Source of the DNA: Brevibacillus formosus
GTDB taxonomy: Bacteria > Bacillota > Bacilli > Brevibacillales > Brevibacillaceae
NCBI RefSeq assembly: GCF_003013405.1
Contig: NZ_PXZL01000013.1
Coordinates: forward strand, 62,001-126,000
Direction of reading: 5' to 3'
DNA length: 64,000 nucleotides
Shown: positions 1-7,120 of the stretch, piece after piece
How the letters are laid out: every line of letters starts with the position of its first letter
Position numbering within the stretch: position 1 is the first letter of the stretch
The notes under the pieces: generated by a model
Databases searched by the model: none
Seen by the model: the letters and a program-made list of their open reading frames with translations, nothing else
What the model was told of the DNA's origin: nothing
Program-made: the position numbers and the translations under genes

Positions 1-323
1 TGACCGAAATCCTCGTCTCTAATGTCGAGATGGAGAGGAAGACCTGCTTTCACAATAAGTCTCTCGTATTCAGCGTCAACATCATCGACTTCGAAATTAA
101 GGATAAGGCCACCATCTACTGGCTTTCGGAATCCTTGTGGGATCGTGTTGTGAGAAGAATCCAAGATGGCTAGCTCAAATGCCGGAGTGCTGCTTAAATT
201 TTGCAGGCTCACATACCAGTCTGCTTCGAAAACAATTTCAAATCCAAAGTGTTCACGATAAAACTTCGCGCTGGCCTCAACTTGTTCTGTCAAAATGACA
301 GGGTAAAAGCTGTTCACTTTCAT
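1..323 (-). CDS. VOC (glyoxalase/bleomycin-resistance) family protein, partial
   Basis: The frame opens with ATG at 321-323 (minus) and runs off the left edge, so only the first 107 residues are visible. The translation starts [14 protein letters not shown] and has the beta-alpha-beta pattern of the vicinal-oxygen-chelate fold, with the typical phrases FYREHFGF and [10 protein letters not shown]-like ([17 protein letters not shown]). VOC proteins are small metal-dependent lyases, isomerases or antibiotic-binding proteins; which of these this is cannot be told. A perfect inverted repeat lies 40 bp upstream and may be its operator. Identification rests on fold-level similarity only. Confidence 0.75.
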   Translation of the reverse strand, partial: MKVNSFYPVILTEQVEASAKFYREHFGFEIVFEADWYVSLQNLSSTPAFELAILDSSHNTIPQGFRKPVDGGLILNFEVDDVDAEYERLIVKAGLPLHLDIRDEDFG

Positions 324-362
324 TACGGATCTCTCCCTCACGATTTGGATGAGGTTAATTTA

Positions 363-383
363 ACATACATACTGTATGTATGT
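363..383. promoter_or_regulatory. Perfect inverted repeat, probable operator of the VOC gene
   Basis: ACATACATAC, one T, then GTATGTATGT: two perfect 10-bp arms around a single central base. It lies 40 bp upstream of the minus-strand VOC start and about 120 bp before the plus-strand methyltransferase. No regulator gene is next to it inside the window, so the binding protein is unknown; it may be encoded left of the edge. Confidence 0.55.
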
Positions 384-501
384 AAAGTGATTTCGCAATT
401 TTTTCAACAAAGCTTTCCTACACTTTGCCACATGCAAATGGGCAACGGATAAACCCCGCTGTGGTATAATAAGAGCATCTTGGAATTAAAGGGGCTCAGA
501 C

Positions 502-1239
502 ATGGCAGAAGAATGGTTTGAACGCAGCTTTCGCGAAGATTATGTGCTTGTGTATCGTCATAGGGACGACTCGGCAGCAGATGGAGAGATCGCTAATCTG
601 TTGGAAAGATTGCCGGTAAAGGACACAGGGCGCGTACTTGATCTTTGCTGCGGGAGCGGGCGTCATTCGCGTGCGCTGGCTCGCCGGGGGTATGAAGTAG
701 TTGGTGTGGATTTGTCACCTGTTCTTTTACAGTTGGCAGAGGAACAAAACAACTATCCACAGCTAAGTTTTGCCCGCTGTGACATGCGCGACATTCCGTT
801 TCACGAAGAATTTGATATCGTGGTGAATTTGTTTACCAGCTTTGGTTATTTCTCCACAGATGAAGAAAATGCTAACGTTATTCGTAACATGGCACAAGCG
901 CTCAAAACAAAAGGTGAAGTGGTCATCGATTTCTTAAATGCAGCGTATGTCATCGATAATCTCGTGCCGCACTCCTCGAAGGAAGTCAGTGGGATGTTGA
1001 TTAAAGAAGAACGCTGGATCCAGGATGGATTTGTGAAAAAGCGGATTCTGATTTCCGATGAGTCTTCGAATGAACCGCGTGAGTATATGGAGCAGGTTCG
1101 CTTGTTTTCTGCCCAGCAAATGATTGCCATGCTGACAGAGGCAGGATTCGAAAAAATTCAAGTGTTTGGAAATTATCAGTTTGACGAATATGTGGCGCAT
1201 GAATCACCGCGTATGATTTTTTATGCTGTGAAGCAATAG
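502..1239 (+). CDS. Class I SAM-dependent methyltransferase
   Basis: A 245-residue soluble protein with the Rossmann methyltransferase core: motif I VLDLCCGSG at residues 45-53, the acidic ribose-binding residue in VVGVDLS around residue 70, and a motif IV-like segment FDIVVNLFTSFGYF near residue 105. The phrase SFGYF is common in small YcgJ/UbiE-like methyltransferases. The substrate cannot be deduced. The ATG is preceded by AAAGGGG, and a TATAAT sits at 465-470, so the gene probably starts a transcript running into the pterin dehydratase gene 76 bp downstream. Family is clear, function open. Confidence 0.85.
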   Translation: MAEEWFERSFREDYVLVYRHRDDSAADGEIANLLERLPVKDTGRVLDLCCGSGRHSRALARRGYEVVGVDLSPVLLQLAEEQNNYPQLSFARCDMRDIPFHEEFDIVVNLFTSFGYFSTDEENANVIRNMAQALKTKGEVVIDFLNAAYVIDNLVPHSSKEVSGMLIKEERWIQDGFVKKRILISDESSNEPREYMEQVRLFSAQQMIAMLTEAGFEKIQVFGNYQFDEYVAHESPRMIFYAVKQ

Positions 1240-1315
1240 GTTGCGGATAACCTGTACGTCTCGTGAATATGATGGTGTAACAACCATTTATCGGGTAAAA
1301 GGGGGCATTGCTACA

Positions 1316-1600
1316 ATGAGCAAGCTGTCTTTGGAACAGGTCAAATTGTATCTGAGCAAGGTACCTGGCTGGAAGCTGGTAGAAGACCGAATGGCGCTAT
1401 CACGCACGTACCACTGTCGTGACTTTTCCACTGCGATCAGTTTCGTCAACCGTGTGGCAGAGATGCTTGAGCATGACAATCAGCACGTGGAGATTCATCT
1501 GGCAGGTGGAACAGTCACGTTTACGTTAGCCACCCGCGAGGCAAAAGGTTTAACCGGCAAAGATTTTGCATTAGCCCAGACCATTAGCAAAGTAAGCTGA
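1316..1600 (+). CDS. Pterin-4a-carbinolamine dehydratase family protein (PhhB/DCoH-like)
   Basis: A 94-residue protein starting MSKLSLEQ at the ATG behind AAAAGGGGG (1297-1305); the frame is open from 1241 but has no better start. It matches the short alpha-beta PCD fold: PGWKLVEDRMALSRTYHCRDF, then AEMLEHDNQHVEI and the C-terminal GLTGKDFALA. PCD enzymes dehydrate 4a-hydroxytetrahydropterin after aromatic hydroxylation. The usual HHPD metal/pterin motif is changed to HDNQH, so catalysis is not certain. No aromatic hydroxylase is nearby. A terminator follows directly. Confidence 0.75.
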   Translation: MSKLSLEQVKLYLSKVPGWKLVEDRMALSRTYHCRDFSTAISFVNRVAEMLEHDNQHVEIHLAGGTVTFTLATREAKGLTGKDFALAQTISKVS

Positions 1601-1617
1601 TAGGCAGAAGAGAAGTA

Positions 1618-1650
1618 GCCGCTTCCCATAGCGAAGCGGTGTTTCTTTTT
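1618..1650 (+). terminator. Rho-independent terminator after the PCD gene
   Basis: CCGCTTC (1619-1625) pairs with GAAGCGG (1633-1639) and is followed by TGTTTCTTTTT. Confidence 0.8.
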
Positions 1651-1711
1651 GGCTTTTTACGAGCTACTTTGTTATGATGGGCAGTATGAACCATTTCGGA
1701 GGGATTATTAG

Positions 1712-2032
1712 ATGGACATTCAACAACACGAGCAATTGATTCAGCTGTTGGCGGAATATAAAAATCAAAAGGCTTCCGTGACTTTTACCCAATGGGATAC
1801 CGATAGTGAAGAAGAGGAAGAGGTAACACAATTTCAAGCGCAGCTTCTGGAAACCAAGCTGACTGACAATGAATTTGAAGAAAAAGATCTCCTGCTCGTG
1901 TTTACGACAGCAGAGGGCGAAGAAATGGAAATCCTGATGGAGATTCCGGGTGATGAGGTAGATTTGGCTAGCTATGAGGAAGGCCATTTACGTATTTTTG
2001 GAACAGAAGCGGAGATTGTTTTGCAAAAATGA
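1712..2032 (+). CDS. Acidic hypothetical protein
   Basis: A 106-residue, strongly acidic protein with the cluster DSEEEEEV and a C-terminal EEGHLRIFGTEAEIVLQK. No known domain is recognised. The start has a good ribosome site (CGGAGGG). Its stop overlaps the start of the DUF3109 gene by four bases (ATGA), so the two are translationally coupled and may act together. Confidence 0.75.
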   Translation: MDIQQHEQLIQLLAEYKNQKASVTFTQWDTDSEEEEEVTQFQAQLLETKLTDNEFEEKDLLLVFTTAEGEEMEILMEIPGDEVDLASYEEGHLRIFGTEAEIVLQK

Positions 2033-2793
2033 AAACGAAGCGAGCTTTTCGCTATGTAGGCACGCCCGATCCCATGTCTGATAAAGAGGCGTACCACTGC
2101 GAAAAATATATAAAGAAAAACAAGCATTCGTTGGTGAGAGCGGGACAATATTTGGTTGATATAACAGCCCTCAGTGCTCTGTTTCACTTGGACTGTTGGA
2201 ATTGCAGGACCGTTCATCGTGAGACCTGCTGTGAGGGTGGACAACCTTACGCAGTAGAAGAATGGCAGATTCCAATCTTGGAGGGGGAAATCCCCTCTAT
2301 CTCTGCCGGACTCCAGGATGAGTCTGAACGCAATCATTGGCTTCTTCATGGAGTTTGGGATCGCAATGAGCCTCCAGGAACGATTCGCATGCGACATGGC
2401 AATTGTCTTTTTTATCAAGAAAAAGATGGGCGTTACGGCTGTGCGATTCATGCTTATGCCGAGCAAGCTGGTCGTGAAGTAGAGCCTCTCAAGCCATTCA
2501 GCTGTCAACTGTATCCAATCGATTTGATTGATACAGAGGAGGGGATTCTGTTAACGGCCGTTACGAATGAAACGTCCTCCTTTTCCAGATGGGGCACGGA
2601 TTATTTGGAGCAGTTTTACTGTGCCAGTCCGGCCCGCCGCAAGCTTGCCACGCATATAGACGACAAGCTGTTTGCATTAGACGGCTATCGACCAGCCTAT
2701 GAGTGGAATCTCCCTTTGTTACGTTATATCCTGCAAGATGATGCAGAGAGAATAGAAGGCATCCTTGCGAGCAGCTATCAATTGGAACGTTGA
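2029..2793 (+). CDS. DUF3109-family cysteine-rich protein
   Basis: A 254-residue soluble protein with eight cysteines placed as in the YkgJ/DUF3109 metal-binding group: C24, C56 and C59 (CWNC), C67-C68 (TCCEGG), C126, C138 (GRYGCAIH) and C159 (PFSCQLYP). Such clusters suggest a zinc or iron-sulfur site, but no activity is established that I know of. It is coupled to the preceding acidic protein by an ATGA overlap. Family assignment is by motif memory. Confidence 0.7.
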   Translation: MKTKRAFRYVGTPDPMSDKEAYHCEKYIKKNKHSLVRAGQYLVDITALSALFHLDCWNCRTVHRETCCEGGQPYAVEEWQIPILEGEIPSISAGLQDESERNHWLLHGVWDRNEPPGTIRMRHGNCLFYQEKDGRYGCAIHAYAEQAGREVEPLKPFSCQLYPIDLIDTEEGILLTAVTNETSSFSRWGTDYLEQFYCASPARRKLATHIDDKLFALDGYRPAYEWNLPLLRYILQDDAERIEGILASSYQLER

Positions 2794-2849
2794 ATGCCTT
2801 GTGATATGATGATGTATGCATCAAGTAGATTGATAAAGGAGCAACAGCG

Positions 2850-3359
2850 ATGAACGTCAAGACAACTCAAGAATCTCGTACAATTCAGGCATCACTGGTT
2901 CAGCCATCTGATACGAATTACCATGGGACTATTTTTGGTGGTACGATGATGGCTTATATAGATGAGGTAGCTGCAATCGCTGCGATGCGACATTCGCGTC
3001 GCCCTGTTGTGACAGCATCGATTGACTCGATTGATTTTCTTGCTCCCGTTAAAATGGGACATTCCATCTGCCTGGAAGCGTTTGTTTCGTCAACGGGCAA
3101 AACGTCTATGGAGATTTTCGTAAAAGTCGTCTCGGAAAATCTCCAGACCGGCAAGCGCATTTTGACCGCGACATCTTTTCTTACCTTTGTTGCCTTAGAT
3201 GAGGAAGGAAATCCAACTGAGGTGCCAGCCATCATCCCTGAAACAGAGGAAGAAGAGCGATTGATGGCCACAGCGGATGAGCGCAAGAAAATGCGCAAAG
3301 AACGAAAAGGGAATCTGCAAGATTTCGTGAGTCAATTGAACATCGAGAAAAACATCTAA
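2850..3359 (+). CDS. Acyl-CoA thioesterase, hotdog fold
   Basis: A 169-residue single-hotdog protein. The segment NYHGTIFGGTMMAYIDEVAAIAA (residues 23-45) is the CoA-thioesterase signature of the YkhA/YciA group, with His25-Gly26 and Asp38 as likely active-site residues, and a second strand region FLAPVKMGHSICLEA. It should hydrolyse acyl-CoA to free acid and CoA in the cytoplasm. The C-terminal tail is charged (ADERKKMRKERKG). Ribosome site AAAGGAG lies 9 bases before the ATG. Confidence 0.88.
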   Translation: MNVKTTQESRTIQASLVQPSDTNYHGTIFGGTMMAYIDEVAAIAAMRHSRRPVVTASIDSIDFLAPVKMGHSICLEAFVSSTGKTSMEIFVKVVSENLQTGKRILTATSFLTFVALDEEGNPTEVPAIIPETEEEERLMATADERKKMRKERKGNLQDFVSQLNIEKNI

Positions 3360-3374
3360 TTTTTTTAGTCTTCA

Positions 3375-3398
3375 CCCTGAGCGAACATTCGTTCAGGG
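3375..3398. other. 24-bp dyad between thioesterase and reductase genes
   Basis: CCCTGAGCGAA and TTCGTTCAGGG are near-perfect arms around CA. It may be the terminator of the thioesterase gene, though no T-run follows the plus-strand stem. It also contains GAAC-ATTC-GTTC (3383-3394), the core of a Gram-positive LexA box, but off-centre within the larger dyad. Confidence 0.4.
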
Positions 3399-3433
3399 GA
3401 TTCTCGTTTATCCATGTGAGGAGGAATCGGGCA

Positions 3434-4354
3434 ATGAAGTACCGCAGACTAGGAAAAACGGATTTGAACGTATCCGTGATCGGTGTAGGTACCTGGCAAT
3501 TTGGCGGGGAGTGGGGAATGGATTTCTCCCAAGAAGCTGTTGACCAGATTCTCGACAAAGCAAAAGATCTCGGCATCAACTTGATTGATACAGCGGAATG
3601 CTACGGCGATCATCTGTCCGAACAGCTTATCGGAGGATATTTGAAAAAAAGCCGCCGGGAAGACTGGATTGTGGCGACGAAATTCGGGCATCATTTTCAT
3701 GACAAATTTTCTCGAACCAATCATTATGGAGCAGCTGAAGTTCAGCAGCAATTGGAAAAATCGCTTCAAGCCTTACAAACCGACTATATTGACTTGTACC
3801 AATTCCACTCAGGACCTGACGAGGCTTTTGATAACGATGACTTGTGGACCTACCTCGACAAACAGGTGCAGGCAGGAACGATCCGTCATCTCGGCCTCTC
3901 GATTGCGAAAAATGACAATATGCATCAAACATCTGCCGCTACTTCGGTGAATGCAAAAGCAATCCAAGTAGTATACAATCGTCTGGATCAAAAGCCGGAA
4001 GAAGGTGTTTTTGCTTCCTGCCAGCAGCAAGACCTGGGTGTGTTGGCTCGCGTTCCGTTGGCGAGTGGTTATTTAAGCGGAAAGTATAAGCCAGGTTCTG
4101 TATTCGGTGGTAACGATGTGCGGCATCGACACGATCAGGAGCATGTCAACAAGCTCTTGCTCCAAGTAGAAGAAATCAAGAAAAATGAAGTTCCAGAAGG
4201 AATGGATATGGCGCAGTGGGCATTGGCGTGGTGCCTCAAGCATCCGGCTGTTACAACCGTGATCCCAGGCAGCAAGAGCCCAGCGCAGGTAGAGGCAAAT
4301 GCCAAAGCAGCTGACTATGTAAGCGATGAGCATCCACAAGCGACGTCGAAATAA
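3434..4354 (+). CDS. Aldo/keto reductase
   Basis: A 306-residue NADPH-type aldo/keto reductase barrel. The catalytic tetrad is visible as D52, Y57 (IDTAECYG), K83 (ATKFG) and H125 (YQFHS), and the C-terminal cofactor motif IPGSKSPAQVEAN is intact. The open frame reaches back to a GTG at 3416, but GAGGAGG at 3418-3424 places the true start at ATG 3434. The family reduces aldehydes and ketones; the substrate is unknown. It is followed 14 bp later by a small zinc-ribbon protein, probably on the same transcript. Confidence 0.9.
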   Translation: MKYRRLGKTDLNVSVIGVGTWQFGGEWGMDFSQEAVDQILDKAKDLGINLIDTAECYGDHLSEQLIGGYLKKSRREDWIVATKFGHHFHDKFSRTNHYGAAEVQQQLEKSLQALQTDYIDLYQFHSGPDEAFDNDDLWTYLDKQVQAGTIRHLGLSIAKNDNMHQTSAATSVNAKAIQVVYNRLDQKPEEGVFASCQQQDLGVLARVPLASGYLSGKYKPGSVFGGNDVRHRHDQEHVNKLLLQVEEIKKNEVPEGMDMAQWALAWCLKHPAVTTVIPGSKSPAQVEANAKAADYVSDEHPQATSK

Positions 4355-4368
4355 AAAGGGTGCGTGCC

Positions 4369-4665
4369 ATGACAACTTCCCAAAAAACGGTAAGAACGTG
4401 CGCGAATGGTCATTCTTACATGAAAAGCAGTGACTGTCCGACTTGTCCAATCTGTGAGCAAGAACGCAAACCGGATACTGGATTTCTTTCTCTGCTCTCG
4501 GCACCAGCAAGAAGGGCACTAGAACACAATGGAATCACTACCTTGGAACAGCTCGCAAGCTACAGCGAAAAAGAGATTCTGAAATTTCATGGGATGGGGC
4601 CAGCATCTATGCCGAAGCTTCGGGCAGCATTGAACGAGAAGGGATTGTCATTCAAGAACGAATGA
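4369..4665 (+). CDS. Zinc-ribbon plus RNA polymerase alpha-CTD-like helical protein
   Basis: A 98-residue protein with an N-terminal cysteine cluster (C11, H15, C23, C26, C29; CxxGH then CPTCPIC) and a C-terminal helix-hairpin-helix (residues 45-95; ITTLEQLASYSEKEILKFHG then GMGPASMPKLRAAL) like the DNA-contacting C-terminal domain of RNA polymerase alpha. A small nucleic-acid-binding role is a fair inference. Start chosen at the ATG after AAAAAGGG; an upstream in-frame GTG overlaps that site. Confidence 0.75.
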   Translation: MTTSQKTVRTCANGHSYMKSSDCPTCPICEQERKPDTGFLSLLSAPARRALEHNGITTLEQLASYSEKEILKFHGMGPASMPKLRAALNEKGLSFKNE

Positions 4666-4680
4666 TTGGGCACAGCGAAC

Positions 4681-4723
4681 AAAAAAGGAGGAGCCGCGAG
4701 AGGACAGCGACTTCTCCTTTTTC
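4681..4723. terminator. Bidirectional terminator between convergent genes
   Basis: AAAAAAGGAG (4681-4690) pairs with CTCCTTTTT (4715-4723), giving a U-tract in both directions. It serves the zinc-ribbon gene and, nearly touching its stop, the DCC gene. Confidence 0.75.
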
Positions 4724-4725
4724 TT

Positions 4726-5151
4726 TTAATCTAAAAAGCGGGATCTGATCTGCGGGGTAGGTAGCATGCATTGCTCTGCTTTGCCCATCCATCGATAGCG
4801 ATTTCTCGCGACCCAATCATAAATCGGATTGCGGACAGGCCTTGGGATGAGCCGAGCTATGTTTGACAGCAGAGGCCATCCACCTTGAAGCTTGCGGCCA
4901 ACGTGCAAGATCGCATCCGATTTTGTATATAGCTGTCCGTTGGCGATAAAGACCACGGATGACATGTCTTTTTCCTGATAGTTGTAATGAGACAAAATTT
5001 CCTGCGCTCTCTGTGACTGCAAGGAAGCAAAATGAATGTGCCCATGCGGATCACGCTTCAAAATAAACTGGACAGCACCGTGGCACAGATGACAAACCCC
5101 ATCAAACAGTAACAGGTACTCAGGGTGGTCCAGTTCTCTGCCTGCTTTCAT
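4726..5151 (-). CDS. DCC-family thiol-disulfide oxidoreductase-like protein (DUF393)
   Basis: A 141-residue protein with the family motif DGVCHLC at residues 17-23, the DxxCxxC redox-type signature of DUF393 (YuxK) proteins, and the closing IYDWVARNRYRWMGK. The in-frame ATG at 5166 lies upstream, but GGAGGG just before 5151 favours the shorter form starting MKAGRELDHP. The family is thought to act in thiol redox chemistry; its partner is unknown. Confidence 0.85.
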   Translation of the reverse strand: MKAGRELDHPEYLLLFDGVCHLCHGAVQFILKRDPHGHIHFASLQSQRAQEILSHYNYQEKDMSSVVFIANGQLYTKSDAILHVGRKLQGGWPLLSNIARLIPRPVRNPIYDWVARNRYRWMGKAEQCMLPTPQIRSRFLD

Positions 5152-5245
5152 GAGACAGCCCTCCATACTTCAAGTGGTTTGATCTACATGCTTATCCTTA
5201 GCTCCATCATAACAGAGAAAGACAGTCGTTCCTATACACCAACGA

Positions 5246-6760
5246 TTATTCCGTCACAAATGCGAGTGTCCCTTGCTGGATCAGCTCTTCTGCCTTTACG
5301 AGATCAGGATGCATTTCGCGGTCTTCATGCAGGCGGGGAATCACCCGGCGCAACTGCTCATAGGCTCTCGCTGTACCTGTTCCAAGATCTCCCGAACCAA
5401 AATCGATAGCTTGTGCTGCTGCTAAATATTCGATGGCAAGCACCTTGGTGACATTTGATACGATTGTGCGAAGCTTGCGAGCAGAAGTCGTACCCATGCT
5501 GACATGGTCCTCCTGATTGGCAGATGACGGAATCGAATCGACTGATGCCGGATGGCAGAGCACTTTGTTTTCAGAAACAATGGAAGCGGCTACATATTGC
5601 GTAATCATAAATCCAGAATGGAGTCCGCCATTTTCGGTTAAGAATCCGGGTAGACCACTTAGCTGTGGGTTGACGAGACGTTCCGTGCGTCTTTCCGAAA
5701 TATTTGCCAGCTCAGCGATGGCAATGGCAAGAAAATCGGCTGCGAATGCCATTGGCTGACCATGGAAGTTCCCCCCGGAGATGACGTCGCCTGTTTCCGT
5801 AAAAAGGATAGGGTTATCGGTGACGCTATTGCATTCACGTGTAACTGTGGTCCATACATACTCCAGCGTATCACGAGTTGCACCATGCACTTGCGGGAGG
5901 CAACGAAGGCTGTATGGATCTTGGACGCGTAGCTCACCCTGCGCAGTCGTTCGTTTGCTGCCGGATAAGTGCTGGAGTAAGCGCTTCGCCGATTCCTGCT
6001 GTCCTGGATGCGGGCGGACGAGATGGAGCTGAGGATCAAAGGCTTTTGGAATTCCACGCAGCGCTTCAATCGTCATCGCCGCAATCAATTCAGCGCTTTC
6101 AAGCAGGACTCGTGAATCATATAAGGCGAGGCAAAGCTGTGCGGTCATCGCCTGTGTACCGTTAATTAGAGCCAGACCTTCTTTTGCCTCCAGTCGAATA
6201 GGGGAGAGACCTACTTTGCTTAGCGCTTCTTTGCCGGATAGCCGCTTGCCATTGACGAGCGCTTCACCTTTGCCGAGCATGACCAGTACCATATGAGCGA
6301 GAGGAGCCAGGTCTCCGCTGGCACCAAGGGAACCTTGTTGAGGAATAATCGGATGAACCCCACGATTGCATAGTTCTACTAGCTGAAGCAATGTTTCTTC
6401 CCGAATTCCCGAATACCCCTTTGCCAAGGCGTTGATGCGCAATGCCATCATCGCACGGACAACTTCAACGGCGTAAGGGTCGCCCATCCCGCAAGCATGA
6501 CTCATAATCAAATTTTCTTGCAGCTTGCTTACGTCCTCATCGTGGATCATGACATCGGAGAATTTTCCGAAGCCAGTGGTGATTCCGTATACGACCTCCT
6601 GCTGCGATACCATTTTCTCCACCATGGCACGTGAAGCACGAACACGATTCAATGCTTCTTCGGTCAACTGAATGTGGGTGGCGTTTCTTGCAATGGAAAC
6701 AACATCTTCGATTCGCAATTGATCCCCATCTACTTTTACAACGTTTACTTGCTGATTCAT
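5246..6760 (-). CDS. hutH: Histidine ammonia-lyase
   Basis: A 504-residue enzyme that deaminates L-histidine to urocanate, the first step of histidine breakdown. The Ala-Ser-Gly triad that cyclises into the MIO cofactor is at 147-149 (GSLGASGDLAPLAH), with the usual YGITTGFG (58-65) and SSANQEDHVSMG further on; length is normal. It starts behind AAAGGAGG. Unlike B. subtilis, no hutP, hutU, hutI or hutG adjoins it. The leader carries a promoter, a short ORF and a strong terminator hairpin (separate entries), so expression is probably set by antitermination or attenuation. Confidence 0.97.
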   Translation of the reverse strand: MNQQVNVVKVDGDQLRIEDVVSIARNATHIQLTEEALNRVRASRAMVEKMVSQQEVVYGITTGFGKFSDVMIHDEDVSKLQENLIMSHACGMGDPYAVEVVRAMMALRINALAKGYSGIREETLLQLVELCNRGVHPIIPQQGSLGASGDLAPLAHMVLVMLGKGEALVNGKRLSGKEALSKVGLSPIRLEAKEGLALINGTQAMTAQLCLALYDSRVLLESAELIAAMTIEALRGIPKAFDPQLHLVRPHPGQQESAKRLLQHLSGSKRTTAQGELRVQDPYSLRCLPQVHGATRDTLEYVWTTVTRECNSVTDNPILFTETGDVISGGNFHGQPMAFAADFLAIAIAELANISERRTERLVNPQLSGLPGFLTENGGLHSGFMITQYVAASIVSENKVLCHPASVDSIPSSANQEDHVSMGTTSARKLRTIVSNVTKVLAIEYLAAAQAIDFGSGDLGTGTARAYEQLRRVIPRLHEDREMHPDLVKAEELIQQGTLAFVTE

Positions 6761-6793
6761 CTGTAATTTCCTCCTTTAGCAGAGCAGAGAACG

Positions 6794-6836
6794 AAAAGAG
6801 CGAGGGGTTAGGATATCATCTCCTAACCCCTCGCTC
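6794..6836 (-). terminator. Leader terminator (attenuator candidate) before hutH
   Basis: On the minus strand GAGCGAGGGGTTAGGA (6836-6821) and TCCTAACCCCTCGCTC (6813-6798) form a perfect 16-bp stem with loop GATGATA, followed by TTTT. It lies between the promoter and the hutH ribosome site, 34 bp before the start codon, so unregulated transcripts should stop here. Confidence 0.8.
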
Positions 6837-6890
6837 GAGAGCATGTATGTGATTGGATAAAAACGTGTAAGCCTGCATTCGTCGCGGCAT
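6816..6890 (-). CDS. Putative 24-residue leader peptide of hutH
   Basis: ATG at 6888-6890 follows GAGGA with 7-bp spacing. The frame encodes 24 residues beginning MPRRMQAY and including NHIH, with His codons at 6849-6851 and 6843-6845. Its TGA (6816-6818) falls inside the loop of the leader terminator, so a terminating ribosome would sit on the 5' arm. An in-frame ATG at 6912-6914 would give 32 residues but has no ribosome site. Not recognised as HutP. Whether it is translated is inference. Confidence 0.45.
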   Translation of the reverse strand: MPRRMQAYTFLSNHIHALERGVRR

Positions 6891-6948
6891 ACGTTCTTCC
6901 TCACTTTCGTTCATATGCAACTGTCTGATTATTTTAGCTATTGCTACC

Positions 6949-6976
6949 ATTGTATCAAATGCCTACGTGCAGTCAA
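6949..6976 (-). promoter_or_regulatory. Sigma-A promoter of the hutH leader
   Basis: Minus strand TTGACT (6976-6971), 16-bp spacer, TACAAT (6954-6949). Transcription would begin near 6942, about 180 bases before the hutH start codon. Confidence 0.75.
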
Positions 6977-7120
6977 GATGATCTTGTCACGGCGGCTTCC
7001 CTAGAGAGCAAAAAACGGGCTTAGTCCATTTTTTTAAACTGGGCGATAGTCGTCTCTCGAGTTGGATAAATGTCATACCATGTACTGTGTTAGTTCATCC
7101 GAAAGGACGTGTAGAATTCC

